NCBI GenBank assembly: GCA_018241665.1
Contig: JAFEDK010000008.1
Span: 62,001 to 126,000, forward strand
From: Pseudomonadota bacterium
GTDB taxonomy: Bacteria; Pseudomonadota; Gammaproteobacteria; Burkholderiales; Rhodocyclaceae
DNA: 64,000 nt
Direction: 5' to 3'
In this document: piece by piece, positions 20,012-29,434 of the stretch
Numbering within the stretch: position 1 is the first letter of the stretch
Layout: every line of letters begins with the position of its first letter
Notes under the pieces: generated by a model
Told to the model about the DNA's origin: nothing
Database searches by the model: none
Seen by the model: the letters and a program-made list of their open reading frames with translations, nothing else
Program-made: the position numbers and the translations under genes

Positions 20012-21928
20012 TCAGGCCGCGTTCATCGCCAGCATCAGCTGGTTGATGCGCTTCACGAAGCTCGCCGGATCGTCCAGGGTGCCGCCTTCGGCCAGCAGGG
20101 CCTGGTCGAACAGCACCGCGGCCCAGTCCTCGAACTGCTTGTCCTCGTACTTGAGGCGCAGCACTACCGGGTGGGCCGGGTTGATCTCGAGGATCGGCTT
20201 GGAGATCGGCATGTTCTGGCCGGCAGCCTTCATCAGGCGCGCCAGGTTCATCCCCATGTCGTGCTCGTCGGCCACCAGGCAAGCAGGCGAATCGGTCAGG
20301 CGATGGGTGACGCGGACTTCCTTCACCTTGTCGCCGAGGCTGCTCTTCATCTTGTCGAGCAGGTCCTTCAGTTCGCCGGTTTCCTTCTCGACGGCAGCCT
20401 TCTCGGCTTCGTCTTCCAGCTTGCCCAGGTCGAGGCCACCCTTGGCAACGGAAGCCAGTTGCTTGCCGTCGAACTCGGTCAGGTTGCCGACCACCCATTC
20501 GTCCACACGGTTGGACAACAGCAGCACCTCGATGCCCTTCTTGCGGAAGATTTCCAGGTGCGGGCTGTTCTTGGCGGCATTGAAGCTGTCGGCGGTGACG
20601 TAATAAATCTTGTCCTGGCCTTCCTTCATGCGGCCGATGTAGTCGGCCAGCGACACGACTTCCTCGGCGGTATCGGCGTTCGTGGAGGCGAAGCGCAGCA
20701 GGCCGGCGATCTTCTCCTTGTTGGCGTGATCCTCGCCGACGCCTTCCTTCAGCACCTGACCGAACTCCTTCCAGAAGGTGACGTACTTGTCCTTCTGGTT
20801 CTCGGCGAGGTCTTCGAGCAGGCTCAGCACCTTCTTGGTACAGCCGGCACGCAGGGTGTCGATGTCCTTGGATTCCTGCAGGATCTCGCGGGACACGTTG
20901 AGCGGCAGGTCGTTGGAATCCACCACCCCGCGCACGAAGCGCAGGTACATCGGCATCAGCTTCTCGGCGTCGTCCATGATAAAGACGCGACGCACGTAGA
21001 GCTTGACGCCGTGGCGGGCCTGGCGGTCCCACATGTCGAAGGGGGCGTGGCCGGGCACATAGAGCAGCTGGGTGTACTCGTGGCGGCCCTCGACCTTGGC
21101 GTGGGTCCAGGCCAGCGGTTCTTCGTAGTCGTGACCGACGTGCTTGTAGAACTCGGTGTATTCCTCGTCGGTGATGTCCGACTTGGCGCGCGCCCACAGG
21201 GCATTGGCCTTGTTGACGGTCTCGTCCTCGTCGGTGAGGACCTGCTCCTTCTTCTCCTCGTCCCACTGCTCCTTCTTCATCACGATGGGCTGCAGGATAT
21301 GGTCGGAGTACTTCTGGATGATCGAGCGCAGCTTCCAGCTGGACAGCAGGTCGTCCTGGTCATCACGCAGGTGCAGGGTGATCTCGGTGCCGCGGCCAGC
21401 CTTTTCGATGGCTTCGACGGTGTATTCGCCGGCGGTGTCGCCGGTCATCGAACAGGTCCATTGCACCGCGGCATCGGCCGCCAGGCCGGCACGACGGGTG
21501 CGCACGGTGACCTTGTCGGCGACGATGAAGGCAGAGTAGAAACCGACGCCGAACTGGCCGATCAGGTGAGCGTCCTTCTTCTGGTCGCCGGTCAGCTTGC
21601 CGAAGAATTCCTTGGTGCCGGACTTGGCGATGGTGCCCAGGTTGGTCACCACTTCGTCGCGGCTCATGCCGATGCCGTTGTCAGCGATGGTCAGCGTGCG
21701 GGCCGCCTTGTCGTAGCCCACGCGGATCTTCAACTCGGCGTCGTTCTCGAACAGCCCACCGTTCTCGAGGGCTTCGAAACGCAGCTTGTCACAGGCGTCC
21801 GAGGCATTCGAAACCAGCTCCCGCAGGAAGATCTCCCGGTTCGAATACAGCGAATGAATCATGAGATGCAGCAGTTGCTTGACCTCGGCCTGGAAGTTCA
21901 AGGTTTGCGCGGACGTATCGACAGTCAT
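20012..21928 (-). CDS. htpG: Hsp90-family chaperone HtpG
   Basis: 638 residues from the ATG at [20 protein letters not shown]; a 12-codon upstream extension of the frame lacks family similarity. The GHKL ATPase N-domain shows [34 protein letters not shown] and [11 protein letters not shown]. The middle domain has [14 protein letters not shown] and ESKDIDTL, and the C-terminal dimerisation domain ends the chain. The cytosolic ATP-dependent chaperone helps refold stress-damaged clients. GGAGCAAGC precedes the start, and a sigma-32-type promoter lies 35-60 bp upstream. No MEEVD tail is present, as expected for bacteria. Confidence 0.97.
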   Translation of the reverse strand: MTVDTSAQTLNFQAEVKQLLHLMIHSLYSNREIFLRELVSNASDACDKLRFEALENGGLFENDAELKIRVGYDKAARTLTIADNGIGMSRDEVVTNLGTIAKSGTKEFFGKLTGDQKKDAHLIGQFGVGFYSAFIVADKVTVRTRRAGLAADAAVQWTCSMTGDTAGEYTVEAIEKAGRGTEITLHLRDDQDDLLSSWKLRSIIQKYSDHILQPIVMKKEQWDEEKKEQVLTDEDETVNKANALWARAKSDITDEEYTEFYKHVGHDYEEPLAWTHAKVEGRHEYTQLLYVPGHAPFDMWDRQARHGVKLYVRRVFIMDDAEKLMPMYLRFVRGVVDSNDLPLNVSREILQESKDIDTLRAGCTKKVLSLLEDLAENQKDKYVTFWKEFGQVLKEGVGEDHANKEKIAGLLRFASTNADTAEEVVSLADYIGRMKEGQDKIYYVTADSFNAAKNSPHLEIFRKKGIEVLLLSNRVDEWVVGNLTEFDGKQLASVAKGGLDLGKLEDEAEKAAVEKETGELKDLLDKMKSSLGDKVKEVRVTHRLTDSPACLVADEHDMGMNLARLMKAAGQNMPISKPILEINPAHPVVLRLKYEDKQFEDWAAVLFDQALLAEGGTLDDPASFVKRINQLMLAMNAA

Positions 21929-21962
21929 AAAGCTTGCTCCATAAGAACCGTTAACGATCCCC

Positions 21963-21990
21963 ATATGGGTATGCCCCGCTGACTTTCAAG
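21963..21990 (-). promoter_or_regulatory. Sigma-32 (heat shock) promoter of htpG
   Basis: Read on the minus strand: CTTGAAA (21990-21984), then ACCCATAT with its core at 21970-21965, about 14 bp between the hexamers. This differs from the sigma-32 consensus CTTGAAA / CCCCATNT at one main position. It is correctly placed for htpG. Confidence 0.75.
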
Positions 21991-22004
21991 CCCCCTCGCA
22001 ACGG

Positions 22005-23813
22005 ATGGAACATTCCAGACTTCCTGAATCCGTGCTGCCTCCGTCGCAGCCCACCGCCCCCGGGGCCGATGGCCCCACCCCGGCCCATTCCCTGCGGTGG
22101 CTCCGCCTGGCCATCTGGGGCACCTTTGCGCTGCTTGCCACCCTCATCATCGCCGTCACCACTTCACTGGTCAGCTATGACCGGGACCAGGCCCTGCGAC
22201 GTTCGGAATCAGAGCTGCTCAACCTGACCCGAGTGCTGGAGGAACACATTGCGCGCACCTTCGGGGAGGCCGAGGGTGCCATCAACGAAATTGCCGGCCT
22301 GGTGGCCATGCGGGGAGGCATCGACGCCTTCGGACCAGGCGAGCTGCAGGCTCTTTTGCACCAGCGTGTGCCGCACCTGCCGGAGGCCGAAACCCTGTTC
22401 GTGGAGCGGGAGGACGGTCGCCTGGCAGCCGATGCGAACAGCGACACAGCGGCTCCTGATGAAACGGCCACGGACAAGGTGGCCATGCCCCCGGTCCTCA
22501 AGGATGGCTTCGACATCGGCAGCCCGGGGCACCCGCAGGTCGGCAGCCGGGTCAGCACTCCACTCACCCGGCAGATTTTTGACGCTGCCGGCAAATACCT
22601 GGGTACAGCCGGCGCCGCCATCAGTCATGCCTACTTCGGAGCGGTGTATCGGGAAGCCGGGCTGTCGGACCGGGATACGATTCTCGTGATCCACGCAACC
22701 CGCCAGATGGTGCTGATTCACCATCCCCAGAAAGACGCCGTCGTCGGTACCCCAGCGCCCTTGCCGGCCGCCCTCGGCGCGTCCCCCGGCGTACGCAGCC
22801 TGGTCTTGACGGGCAGCAACGAGGCCGACCCGACCGAGAGCATCCGGGCTTATCGCCGTCTGGCGGACCGCCCGCTGATCGTCGCCGCGAGCCGACCTGT
22901 GGAGGATGCGCTGGCCGACTTTTACGTGCACCGGCAGTATGTGGTGGCTGCGGCGGCCCTGATGCTGACCCTTCTCGGCTCCCTGGCCTTCAGCCTGCAC
23001 CGCTTCGCCAATCTCCGTGACGCGGAACGGGAGGCGCTCGCCGAACTCAACGCATCCCTGGAAGAGCGGGTCCGTCAACGCACCGAAGAGCTCGAACAGT
23101 CCAACCGGGAACTGCTCAGCTTCAGCTACTCCATATCCCATGACCTGCGTGCGCCGCTGCGGGCGATCAACGGCTTTGCCCACGCCCTTGCCGAGGACTA
23201 TGGCGAGCGCCTCGACGCCACCGGGCGCGACTACATCGCCCGCCTCAGCCGGGCGAGCCTGCGGATGGGAGAGCTCATCGACGCCCTGCTGAAGCTCGCC
23301 AGCGTGTCGAGACAAGCACTCAAGATCACGCCAACCGATGTGAGCGCGATTGCCCGGGAAATTCTCGATGAAATGGCTGCAACCACGCCGGAACGACTGG
23401 TGCAATACCACGTGGAGGACGAACTCCTGATCGATGCCGATCCGACCCTGATCCGCAACGCGCTACAGAACCTGCTTGGCAACGCCTGGAAATTTTCCCG
23501 CGACAGCCGGCCATCGATCATCCAGGTAGGAGGACGCCCCCACGGAGAGGAGCAACTCTTCTACGTCACCGACAACGGCATCGGCTTCGACATGGCCCAT
23601 GCGGGCAAGCTCTTCGAGCCCTTCCAGCAATTACACGCTCGCAGCGGCTTCGAAGGCTCCGGCATCGGGCTGGCCAGCGTGCGCCGCATCATCGAACGCC
23701 ACGGCGGCACGATCTGGGCGGAGTCGGCCCCGGGGGCCGGCACCACCATCTTTTTCACTCTCCCGCGCAGCCCGGCCATCGTGCGCCGCCCGCGTGCCAG
23801 ACCTACAGACTGA
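22005..23813 (+). CDS. Membrane sensor histidine kinase with periplasmic Cache-like domain
   Basis: 602 residues. A membrane helix at about 32-52 and another at about 308-328 flank a periplasmic region of roughly 255 residues resembling double-Cache sensors (EEHIARTFGEAEGAINEIAG; ISHAYFGAVYREAGL). There is no HAMP domain. A coiled coil leads to the phosphotransfer helix with H379 (FSYSISHDLRAPLRAINGF), of the type found in bacteriophytochrome-like kinases, followed by HATPase (NLLGNAWKFS, GIGLASVRRIIERHGG). No receiver domain and no partner regulator are adjacent. It is divergent from htpG and converges with greB 14 bp away. The ligand is unknown; Cache domains often bind small organic acids or amino acids. 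Confidence 0.88.
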   Translation: MEHSRLPESVLPPSQPTAPGADGPTPAHSLRWLRLAIWGTFALLATLIIAVTTSLVSYDRDQALRRSESELLNLTRVLEEHIARTFGEAEGAINEIAGLVAMRGGIDAFGPGELQALLHQRVPHLPEAETLFVEREDGRLAADANSDTAAPDETATDKVAMPPVLKDGFDIGSPGHPQVGSRVSTPLTRQIFDAAGKYLGTAGAAISHAYFGAVYREAGLSDRDTILVIHATRQMVLIHHPQKDAVVGTPAPLPAALGASPGVRSLVLTGSNEADPTESIRAYRRLADRPLIVAASRPVEDALADFYVHRQYVVAAAALMLTLLGSLAFSLHRFANLRDAEREALAELNASLEERVRQRTEELEQSNRELLSFSYSISHDLRAPLRAINGFAHALAEDYGERLDATGRDYIARLSRASLRMGELIDALLKLASVSRQALKITPTDVSAIAREILDEMAATTPERLVQYHVEDELLIDADPTLIRNALQNLLGNAWKFSRDSRPSIIQVGGRPHGEEQLFYVTDNGIGFDMAHAGKLFEPFQQLHARSGFEGSGIGLASVRRIIERHGGTIWAESAPGAGTTIFFTLPRSPAIVRRPRARPTD

Positions 23814-23827
23814 AGCTGCGCCCGCCC

Positions 23828-24382
23828 TTACTCGTAACGGATCTCCACCACCTCGATTTCGCGGACACCGGCCGGACTGGCGAAACGCACCACGTCCCCT
23901 TCCCTGGCCTTCAGCAGGGCACGGGACAGGGGGGCGATCCAGCTGATCCGCCCCTCGGAGGCATTGGCCTCATCCACCCCTACAATCTGGTAGGTCTGCT
24001 CGTCGTCACCATCCACGTCGCACACCGTCACCGTCGCGCCAAAGAAGACCTGCTCGGTATTTTCCTGCTCGGACGGCGTGACCACCGTCGCTCCTTCGAG
24101 GCGCTTGATCAGGAAGCGGATGCGGCGATCGATCTCGCGCAGGCGCTTCTTGCCGTAGATGTAGTCACCATTCTCCGAGCGGTCGCCGTTGGACGCAGCC
24201 CAGCGCACCGTCTCGACCAGCTTGGGGCGCTCGTCGCGAACGAGTTCATCGAGCTCGGCCTTGAGCCGCTCGAATCCGTTGCGCGTCATGTAATTGCGGG
24301 TGCCGGGCGGCAGGCTGGGCACACCCGGCGCGGACTCGTCGTCCTCATCCTGGTCGCTTTCCTTGACGAAGGCCTTATTCAC
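23828..24382 (-). CDS. greB: Transcription elongation factor GreB
   Basis: 184 residues from a GTG start (VNKAFVKESDQDEDDESAP). After an acidic N-terminal extension of about 30 residues, the Gre coiled coil (YMTRNGFERLKAELDEL, NGDRSENGDYIYGKKRLREIDRRI) carries the acidic tip D/E pair that stimulates RNA cleavage in backtracked RNA polymerase. The C-terminal FKBP-like domain follows (VFFGATVTVCDVDG, PLSRALLKAREGDVV). KKRLREIDRR and the IVGVDE segment point to GreB rather than GreA. The frame is open for 19 codons upstream, but they encode a cysteine/proline-rich stretch unlike the family. The acidic extension is longer than in E. coli GreB (158 residues). Confidence 0.92.
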   Translation of the reverse strand: MNKAFVKESDQDEDDESAPGVPSLPPGTRNYMTRNGFERLKAELDELVRDERPKLVETVRWAASNGDRSENGDYIYGKKRLREIDRRIRFLIKRLEGATVVTPSEQENTEQVFFGATVTVCDVDGDDEQTYQIVGVDEANASEGRISWIAPLSRALLKAREGDVVRFASPAGVREIEVVEIRYE

Positions 24383-24480
24383 CCTGAAACACTCCGGAAA
24401 CAAAAACGGTCGGCAATAGTAGGAGCCGCCTGCCCGCATGGCAAGCGACTCCGGCTACCCCGACATGGTTCGAATACGCG

Positions 24481-24714
24481 TCAGTGATAGATCGCCGGCT
24501 GATGCATCAGCGAGCCATACGCGGCAATCCACGCCTCGAAATCATCCATCTCGGTCGCCGACGACGCCACGTCACGCAGTTCACGGCGGAAGCGCTGGGC
24601 GGCTTCGTCGCGGAACAGGGCACCGAGACCACGCCGCTTGTCGATGACCTCGACAGCGTCGAGATTGGGATAGTCCACCACATACAGGACAGGGTTGTTG
24701 AGTACCACGTTCAT
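24481..24714 (-). CDS. DUF3567 family protein
   Basis: 77 residues beginning MNVVLNNPVLYVVDYPN, with EVIDKRRGLGALFRDEAAQRF in the middle and a C-terminal SLMHQPAIYH. This pattern matches the small DUF3567 family, found mainly in betaproteobacteria and without known function. GGGAGG precedes the ATG at good spacing, which rules out the upstream in-frame ATGs. It is a soluble protein with no signal peptide. It is divergent from the DUF465 and metY genes. Confidence 0.78.
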   Translation of the reverse strand: MNVVLNNPVLYVVDYPNLDAVEVIDKRRGLGALFRDEAAQRFRRELRDVASSATEMDDFEAWIAAYGSLMHQPAIYH

Positions 24715-24882
24715 GACAGGCCTCCCGATAGCTAGGTTTTGCCTTTTGGGCATCGTGCTACTGAAGATGGGAACACAATCCGGCACTTCAAGTTCCCGGC
24801 TGCCGTTGTATTTCCTGCCACCCGCGCCTAAGATTCCACCGAATCCGCTCGCAGCCGTGCCCTTACCATACTCCGATCAGGC

Positions 24883-25107
24883 ATGAACGACAGCAACGAA
24901 CCCAGCGCCGACGTCACCAGCCTCACATCCCGGCTGGCGACTCTGACCACCGAGCATCGAGATCTCGATGCCGTCATCTCCCAAATTGCGTCGGCACCGC
25001 CGCCGGGAGACGAATTGCTGCTGCGTCGCCTCAAGAAACGCAAGCTGTTGGTAAAGGACCGGATCGCGATCATTGAGCGACTGCTCGATCCGGACATACC
25101 CGCCTGA
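24883..25107 (+). CDS. YdcH-type DUF465 protein
   Basis: 74 residues, mostly helical, charged and without membrane segments. TSRLATLTTEHRDLDAVISQ and ELLLRRLKKRKLLVKDRIAIIERL match the DUF465/YdcH pattern of small coiled-coil hairpin proteins of unknown function. It lies 32 bp before metY on the same strand, so the two may be cotranscribed, but a functional link is not evident. Confidence 0.8.
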   Translation: MNDSNEPSADVTSLTSRLATLTTEHRDLDAVISQIASAPPPGDELLLRRLKKRKLLVKDRIAIIERLLDPDIPA

Positions 25108-25139
25108 GATAGCCCACCCGACCTCCAGCCAGAGACCGC

Positions 25140-26444
25140 ATGTCCATCCACCGCAATGCCGGGGCCGACACCCTCGCCCTGCACGCCGGCCAGACGCCCG
25201 ACCCTGTCCATCGCTCCCGGGCCACCCCGATCCATTTCACCACCAGCTACGTTTTCGAGGATAGCGAGCATGCAGCGTCGCTGTTCAACCAGGAACGGGC
25301 CGGTCATGTGTATTCGCGCATTTCCAACCCCACCAATGCGGTGCTGGAAGAGCGCATCGCGGCACTGGACGGTGGCATCGGTGCGATCGCCTGCGCCAGC
25401 GGCCAGGCTGCACTGCTGCTGGCAATCACCACGTTGATGGGCAGCGGCGGCCACATCGTGGCGTCCCGCGCGCTGTATGGCGGCTCCCACAACCTGCTCG
25501 CCTACACACTCCCCAGATTCGGGATCGAAACCACCTTCATCGCCCCCGGCGACCATCAGGGCTGGCGAGCAGCCATCCGCCCGGAAACCCGCCTGCTGTT
25601 CGGCGAGGCCATCGGTAATCCCGGCCTGGAAGTCCTCGACATCCCCGAACTCGCCTTGATCGCCCGGGATGCGCGCATCCCCTTGCTCGTCGATGCCACG
25701 CTGGTCACACCCATGTTGCAGTGCCCGCTCGACCTCGGCGCCAATCTGGTGGTGCATTCCGCCACCAAGTTCCTCGGCGGCCACGGGGTGGCGATTGGCG
25801 GCCTTCTGGTGGATGGCGGCAACTTCGACTGGGAAGGCTCAGGCGGTCATTTCCCGACCCTCACCGAGCCTTATGAGGGTTTTCACGGCATGGACTTCGC
25901 CGAGGAATCCCCCATTGCGGCCTTCCTGTTGCGTGCCCGACGCGAGGGCCTGCGTGACTTCGGCGCGTGCCTGTCGCCGATGAATGCCTTCCAGATCCTG
26001 CAAGGGATGGAAACCCTGGGCCTGCGGATGGAACGCCACGTGGCCAATGCGCGGGCACTGGTCAGCCACCTGGTCGAGCATCCGCTGGTGGAGTCCGTCG
26101 CCTGGCCCGAGCTCGAAAGCCATCCCGATCACCAACTCGCCGCGCGACTGCTGCCGAAGGGTTGCGGTGGCGTCTTCAGTTTCAGCCTGAAGGGCGGACG
26201 GGCTGCAGGCGCCTCCTTCATCGAGGCGCTGCGGGTCTTTTCCCATCTGGCCAACGTTGGTGATGCCAAGTCCCTGGCCATCCATCCTGCCAGCACTACC
26301 CATTTCCGCATGTCCCGCAACGCCCTTCTGGCAGCGGGTATCACCGAGGGCACGGTCCGCCTGTCCGTCGGCCTGGAAAGCACTTCGGATCTGATCGAAG
26401 ATCTGGACCGCGCGCTGCACGCCGTCCAGAAAGCGGCCACCTGA
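25140..26444 (+). CDS. metY: O-acetylhomoserine/O-succinylhomoserine sulfhydrylase (PLP)
   Basis: 434 residues of the Cys/Met metabolism PLP family. The Schiff-base lysine is K210 in VHSATKFLGGHG. Other signatures are HAGQTPDP at the N-terminus, HVYSRISNPTNAVLEERIAALDGG, LASASGQAA-like IACASGQAALLLA, and SLAIHPASTTH followed by VRLSVGLES. It makes homocysteine from acylated homoserine and sulfide; length and the LNP-free long insertion favour the acetylhomoserine type (MetY) over MetB or MetZ. It is followed after 14 bp by an alpha/beta hydrolase, probably in the same transcript. Confidence 0.87.
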   Translation: MSIHRNAGADTLALHAGQTPDPVHRSRATPIHFTTSYVFEDSEHAASLFNQERAGHVYSRISNPTNAVLEERIAALDGGIGAIACASGQAALLLAITTLMGSGGHIVASRALYGGSHNLLAYTLPRFGIETTFIAPGDHQGWRAAIRPETRLLFGEAIGNPGLEVLDIPELALIARDARIPLLVDATLVTPMLQCPLDLGANLVVHSATKFLGGHGVAIGGLLVDGGNFDWEGSGGHFPTLTEPYEGFHGMDFAEESPIAAFLLRARREGLRDFGACLSPMNAFQILQGMETLGLRMERHVANARALVSHLVEHPLVESVAWPELESHPDHQLAARLLPKGCGGVFSFSLKGGRAAGASFIEALRVFSHLANVGDAKSLAIHPASTTHFRMSRNALLAAGITEGTVRLSVGLESTSDLIEDLDRALHAVQKAAT

Positions 26445-26458
26445 TCCCGGAAGCCCGC

Positions 26459-27298
26459 ATGAGAATCAACCTGTCCGGTCACCTGAGCGACCACATCACC
26501 TTCTGCCATACCGGCAGCCAGCGCCTGGAGCGCGACCGTCCGACGGCCCTGTTCATCCATGGCGCCGGCCACGACCACAGCGTGTGGGCACTGCAGTCCC
26601 GCTACTTCGCCCATCACGGCTGGAATGTCATCGCTCCCGATCTGCCAGGCCACGGTCGCTCCAGCGGCCCCGCCCTCGAAAGCATCGAAGAGCTGGCCAA
26701 CTGGATCATCGCCCTCGCACACAAGCTGGGCGCCGAGCGCCCCCTCGTCGTCGGCCACAGCATGGGCGCCCTGATCGCCCTGCAGGTAGCGGCCACGGCA
26801 CCTGAACTGGTAAGCCGGCTGGCCCTGGTGGGCGTCGTCGTACCGATGCCGGTGGCACCCGCCTTGCTGGACTCGACCCTGTCGAACCGCGAGAAGGCAC
26901 ATGCGCTGATCAACCAGTGGTCCTTCGCGCCGCGTAGTCAGATAGGTGCAAGCAGCATCCCTGGCATCAATCTCACCGCACTCAACGAACGCCTGATGCA
27001 ACGCCAGGCACCGGGCGTGCTACATGCCGACATGGCGGCATGCAACGCCTACGCCGGGGGCTTCGAAGCGGCATCGAGGGTCCGCGGCCCTTGCCTGCTG
27101 CTGAGTTCTGCGCAGGACCGGATGACGCCCCCGAAAGCCCTCACGCCGCTCGTCCAGGCCTTTGGCAGTGAAGCCCGGCTCACCCGGACCGTGCTGCCCG
27201 AAGCGGGTCACGCGATGATGTCGGAAGCCCCGGGACAGGTCCTGGATGCCCTGTGGGCCTTTGCAAATTCCCCCCAAACAAGCGGACCCCCGACATGA
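26459..27298 (+). CDS. Alpha/beta hydrolase
   Basis: 279 residues, alpha/beta hydrolase fold. The nucleophile elbow is GHSMG with S101; the oxyanion segment is FIHGAGHDHSVWALQ; a probable acid residue lies in SSAQDRMTPPKAL and the histidine in LPEAGHAMMSE. There is no signal peptide, so it is cytoplasmic. The substrate cannot be deduced. It sits 14 bp behind metY, where homoserine acetyltransferases (same fold) might be expected, but the motifs and length do not match MetX. A 10-bp inverted repeat spans its stop codon. Confidence 0.82.
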   Translation: MRINLSGHLSDHITFCHTGSQRLERDRPTALFIHGAGHDHSVWALQSRYFAHHGWNVIAPDLPGHGRSSGPALESIEELANWIIALAHKLGAERPLVVGHSMGALIALQVAATAPELVSRLALVGVVVPMPVAPALLDSTLSNREKAHALINQWSFAPRSQIGASSIPGINLTALNERLMQRQAPGVLHADMAACNAYAGGFEAASRVRGPCLLLSSAQDRMTPPKALTPLVQAFGSEARLTRTVLPEAGHAMMSEAPGQVLDALWAFANSPQTSGPPT

Positions 27299-27313
27299 AC
27301 TGATCCGCTTGTT
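27277..27313 (+). repeat. Inverted repeat across the hydrolase stop codon
   Basis: AACAAGCGGA (27277-27286) pairs perfectly with TCCGCTTGTT (27304-27313), with a 17-base loop containing the stop codon. No T run follows. It may be an mRNA-stabilising hairpin or a weak terminator. Confidence 0.45.
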
Positions 27314-27353
27314 GCAGGCCATTGAGTTCCAATAACCATAACGGAGACAAGGC

Positions 27354-28154
27354 ATGGCTCAGCAAAATACCCCTTCGGACGACGAACAGGCCGCCGCCGC
27401 GCTGCCCTTCCCCACGGTGCGCAGCATCGGCATCGGCGCTCCGTTCCAGTGGATCGCGCGAGGCCTCGGCGACCTCAAGGCCTGCCCGGTCGCCAGTCTG
27501 TTTTATGGTTTCTGCTTTACTGCCATGGGACTGCTGCTGACCTTCGTGTTCGAGCACGCCTACCAATACACCTCCGCGCTCACCACCGGCTTTCTGCTCC
27601 TTGCCCCCTTTCTCGCCATGGGGCTGTACGAACTCTCACGCCGCCGGGAGCTCGGCGAGCAGTGCGCACTGATACCAACGCTGACGGTATGGCGCCGCAA
27701 TGCCGGCAACCTGGCCGTCTTCGCCGCAGTGCTGACCGTCATCTTCCTGATCTGGGCCCGCGCCTCCCTCGTCATCTTCGCCATGTTCTACACACGGGAG
27801 CTACCCAATCTGTCGGGCTTCCTCGGACAGATGCTCTCCTTCGAGAACCTCGACTTCCTGCTGGTCTATTTTGGCGTCGGCCTCATTTTTGCCCTACTCG
27901 TCTTCGCGGTCAGCGTGGTCTCGATTCCGCTGATGCTAGACCGCAATCAGGATGCGATCACCTCGATGATTGCCAGCATACGGGCGCTGGCGCTCAATCC
28001 GCTGCCGCTGCTCATCTGGGCCGCCCTGATCGTCAGCCTGACCATTCTGGGCTTTCTCAGCTTCCACCTCGGTCTCGTTGTGCTGATGCCCATCGTGGGG
28101 CATGCCACCTGGCACGCCTACCGCCAACTGGTGGAGCCGCTACCACGCAATTGA
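27354..28154 (+). CDS. DUF2189 integral membrane protein
   Basis: 266 residues with six predicted membrane helices. FPTVRSIGIGAPFQWIARG near the N-terminus and FVFEHAYQYTSALTTGFLLLAPFLAMGLYELSRR-like segments match the DUF2189 family, inner-membrane proteins of unknown function often found near cytochrome oxidase genes, none of which are here. The motif SVVSIPLMLDRNQDAITSM near residue 195 is a family hallmark. It follows the hydrolase by 55 bp; the hairpin between them may separate the transcripts. Confidence 0.83.
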   Translation: MAQQNTPSDDEQAAAALPFPTVRSIGIGAPFQWIARGLGDLKACPVASLFYGFCFTAMGLLLTFVFEHAYQYTSALTTGFLLLAPFLAMGLYELSRRRELGEQCALIPTLTVWRRNAGNLAVFAAVLTVIFLIWARASLVIFAMFYTRELPNLSGFLGQMLSFENLDFLLVYFGVGLIFALLVFAVSVVSIPLMLDRNQDAITSMIASIRALALNPLPLLIWAALIVSLTILGFLSFHLGLVVLMPIVGHATWHAYRQLVEPLPRN

Positions 28155-28161
28155 CACGAGC

Positions 28162-28216
28162 CCATGTGCTTTTCAGCGACACTATCCGGCCTCATCCAGG
28201 CCAGATAAGCACATGG
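28162..28216 (+). repeat. Nested inverted repeat (structured RNA or terminator candidate)
   Basis: Outer arms CCATGTGCTT (28162-28171) and AAGCACATGG (28207-28216) pair perfectly over 10 bp. An inner GGCCT-CATCC-AGGCC hairpin (28188-28202) nests inside, with TATC/GATA flanks. It lies between the DUF2189 and SIMPL genes. No U tract follows, so classic intrinsic termination is doubtful. Confidence 0.5.
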
Positions 28217-28292
28217 ACTTTGCCAAGCGAGCCGACCTGTGGCGAAATAGGCAGAACTTTTTTCTGTTAAATCAGGCCCGAAGAACATCGCC

Positions 28293-29000
28293 GTGCGCAA
28301 AACCCTTTTATTTTCAACAAGTCTGGCTCTGCTTTTTGCGGGCACTGTGGTACGCGCGGCTGACGGCACCGCAGCGCCTGCGCTACCGACTGCGGACATC
28401 TCGGTAGAGGCAAGTCGTGCCGCCCCCAATGACCAGTTCCGCGCCCAGGTCTATTACGAATCCAGCGAAGCGAGCCCTGCCGAACTTGCCCGCAAGGTGA
28501 ACTCGGTCATTGCCCAAGCGCTTCAAACTGCCCGCAGCTATCCAGCAGTAAAGGTTCGCACCGGCAACAACATGACCTACCCGGTCTATGGCAAAAACGT
28601 ACGCAACATCGAGGCCTGGCGGATGCGCTCGACGCTCGCCCTCGAAGCCAATGACGCCCCCGCCCTGTCCGAACTGCTCGGCAAGCTCCAGCAGAGCATG
28701 GTGATCGGCGGGCTGAATGCCGCCCCCTCGGCCGAGACCTGGAAGAAGATCGAAGACCAGGCCATCATCGATGCCCTCACGGCTTTCGAGGCCCGGGCGA
28801 AACTGGTCGCAGCCAGCCTCAACAAGAAATGGAAGATCAAGCACGTCTCGGTCAACACCGGTGGCATCCAGCAGAAACCCATCATGCCTCTTGCCCGTAG
28901 CGCCGGCCTGATGGCCGCCGAAGCCGTGGCAGCACCAATCGAAGCCGGCGACAGCACGGTCAGCGTCTCGGTAAACGGTCAGATCGAACTGCTGGAATGA
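28293..29000 (+). CDS. Periplasmic SIMPL-domain (DUF541) protein
   Basis: 235 residues from a GTG start. A signal peptide (residues 1-22: [21 protein letters not shown]) is followed by a SIMPL domain: [41 protein letters not shown] and a C-terminal [13 protein letters not shown]. The family is widespread in periplasm and outer-membrane fractions, without an assigned enzymatic role; E. coli YggE reduces oxidative-stress signals. Its stop overlaps the dtd start (ATGA), so the two are probably cotranscribed. The ribosome site is weak. Confidence 0.82.
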   Translation: MRKTLLFSTSLALLFAGTVVRAADGTAAPALPTADISVEASRAAPNDQFRAQVYYESSEASPAELARKVNSVIAQALQTARSYPAVKVRTGNNMTYPVYGKNVRNIEAWRMRSTLALEANDAPALSELLGKLQQSMVIGGLNAAPSAETWKKIEDQAIIDALTAFEARAKLVAASLNKKWKIKHVSVNTGGIQQKPIMPLARSAGLMAAEAVAAPIEAGDSTVSVSVNGQIELLE

Positions 29001-29434
29001 TTGCGCTGATCCAACGTGTCCTCGAAGCCCGCGTGACGGTCGGGGAGCGCTCCGTCGGTGCCATCGGTCCCGGGCTCCTAGCCCTGGTTGCGGTGGAAAG
29101 ATCCGACACCTTGGCAAACGTCACCCGCATGGTTGAACGTCTGCTGGGTTACCGCGTCTTTCCCGACGAAGAAGGACGAATGAACCGCTCTCTCGTCGAT
29201 ACTGCCGGGGGGCTATTGCTCGTATCCCAATTCACGCTGGCAGCCGACACGGCCAAGGGCACCCGCCCAAGCTTCACCCCGGCTGCCGCGCCGGATGTTG
29301 CCGAAGAACTGTTCAATGAAGTCGTGGCCCTGGCCCGCAGCCGTCATGCTTGCGTGGAAACCGGCGAGTTCGGGGCCGAGATGCATGTATCCCTTGTCAA
29401 TCATGGCCCGGTTACCTTTCGCCTCACCGCCTGA
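28997..29434 (+). CDS. dtd: D-aminoacyl-tRNA deacylase
   Basis: 145 residues, the standard DTD length. It begins [20 protein letters not shown] and carries the [21 protein letters not shown] motif with the catalytic threonine region, plus a C-terminal [17 protein letters not shown] that holds the conserved GP cis dipeptide. It frees D-amino acids (and glycine from tRNA-Ala) mischarged on tRNA, in the cytoplasm. It overlaps the SIMPL gene by four bases upstream and the next lipoprotein gene by 32 bases downstream, so translation of all three is likely linked. Confidence 0.95.
   Translation: MIALIQRVLEARVTVGERSVGAIGPGLLALVAVERSDTLANVTRMVERLLGYRVFPDEEGRMNRSLVDTAGGLLLVSQFTLAADTAKGTRPSFTPAAAPDVAEELFNEVVALARSRHACVETGEFGAEMHVSLVNHGPVTFRLTA

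Noticed and set aside
28102-28407. 101-codon plus-strand ORF before and inside the SIMPL gene
   Set aside because: Out of frame with the SIMPL protein, which has a clear signal peptide and domain; no independent support.
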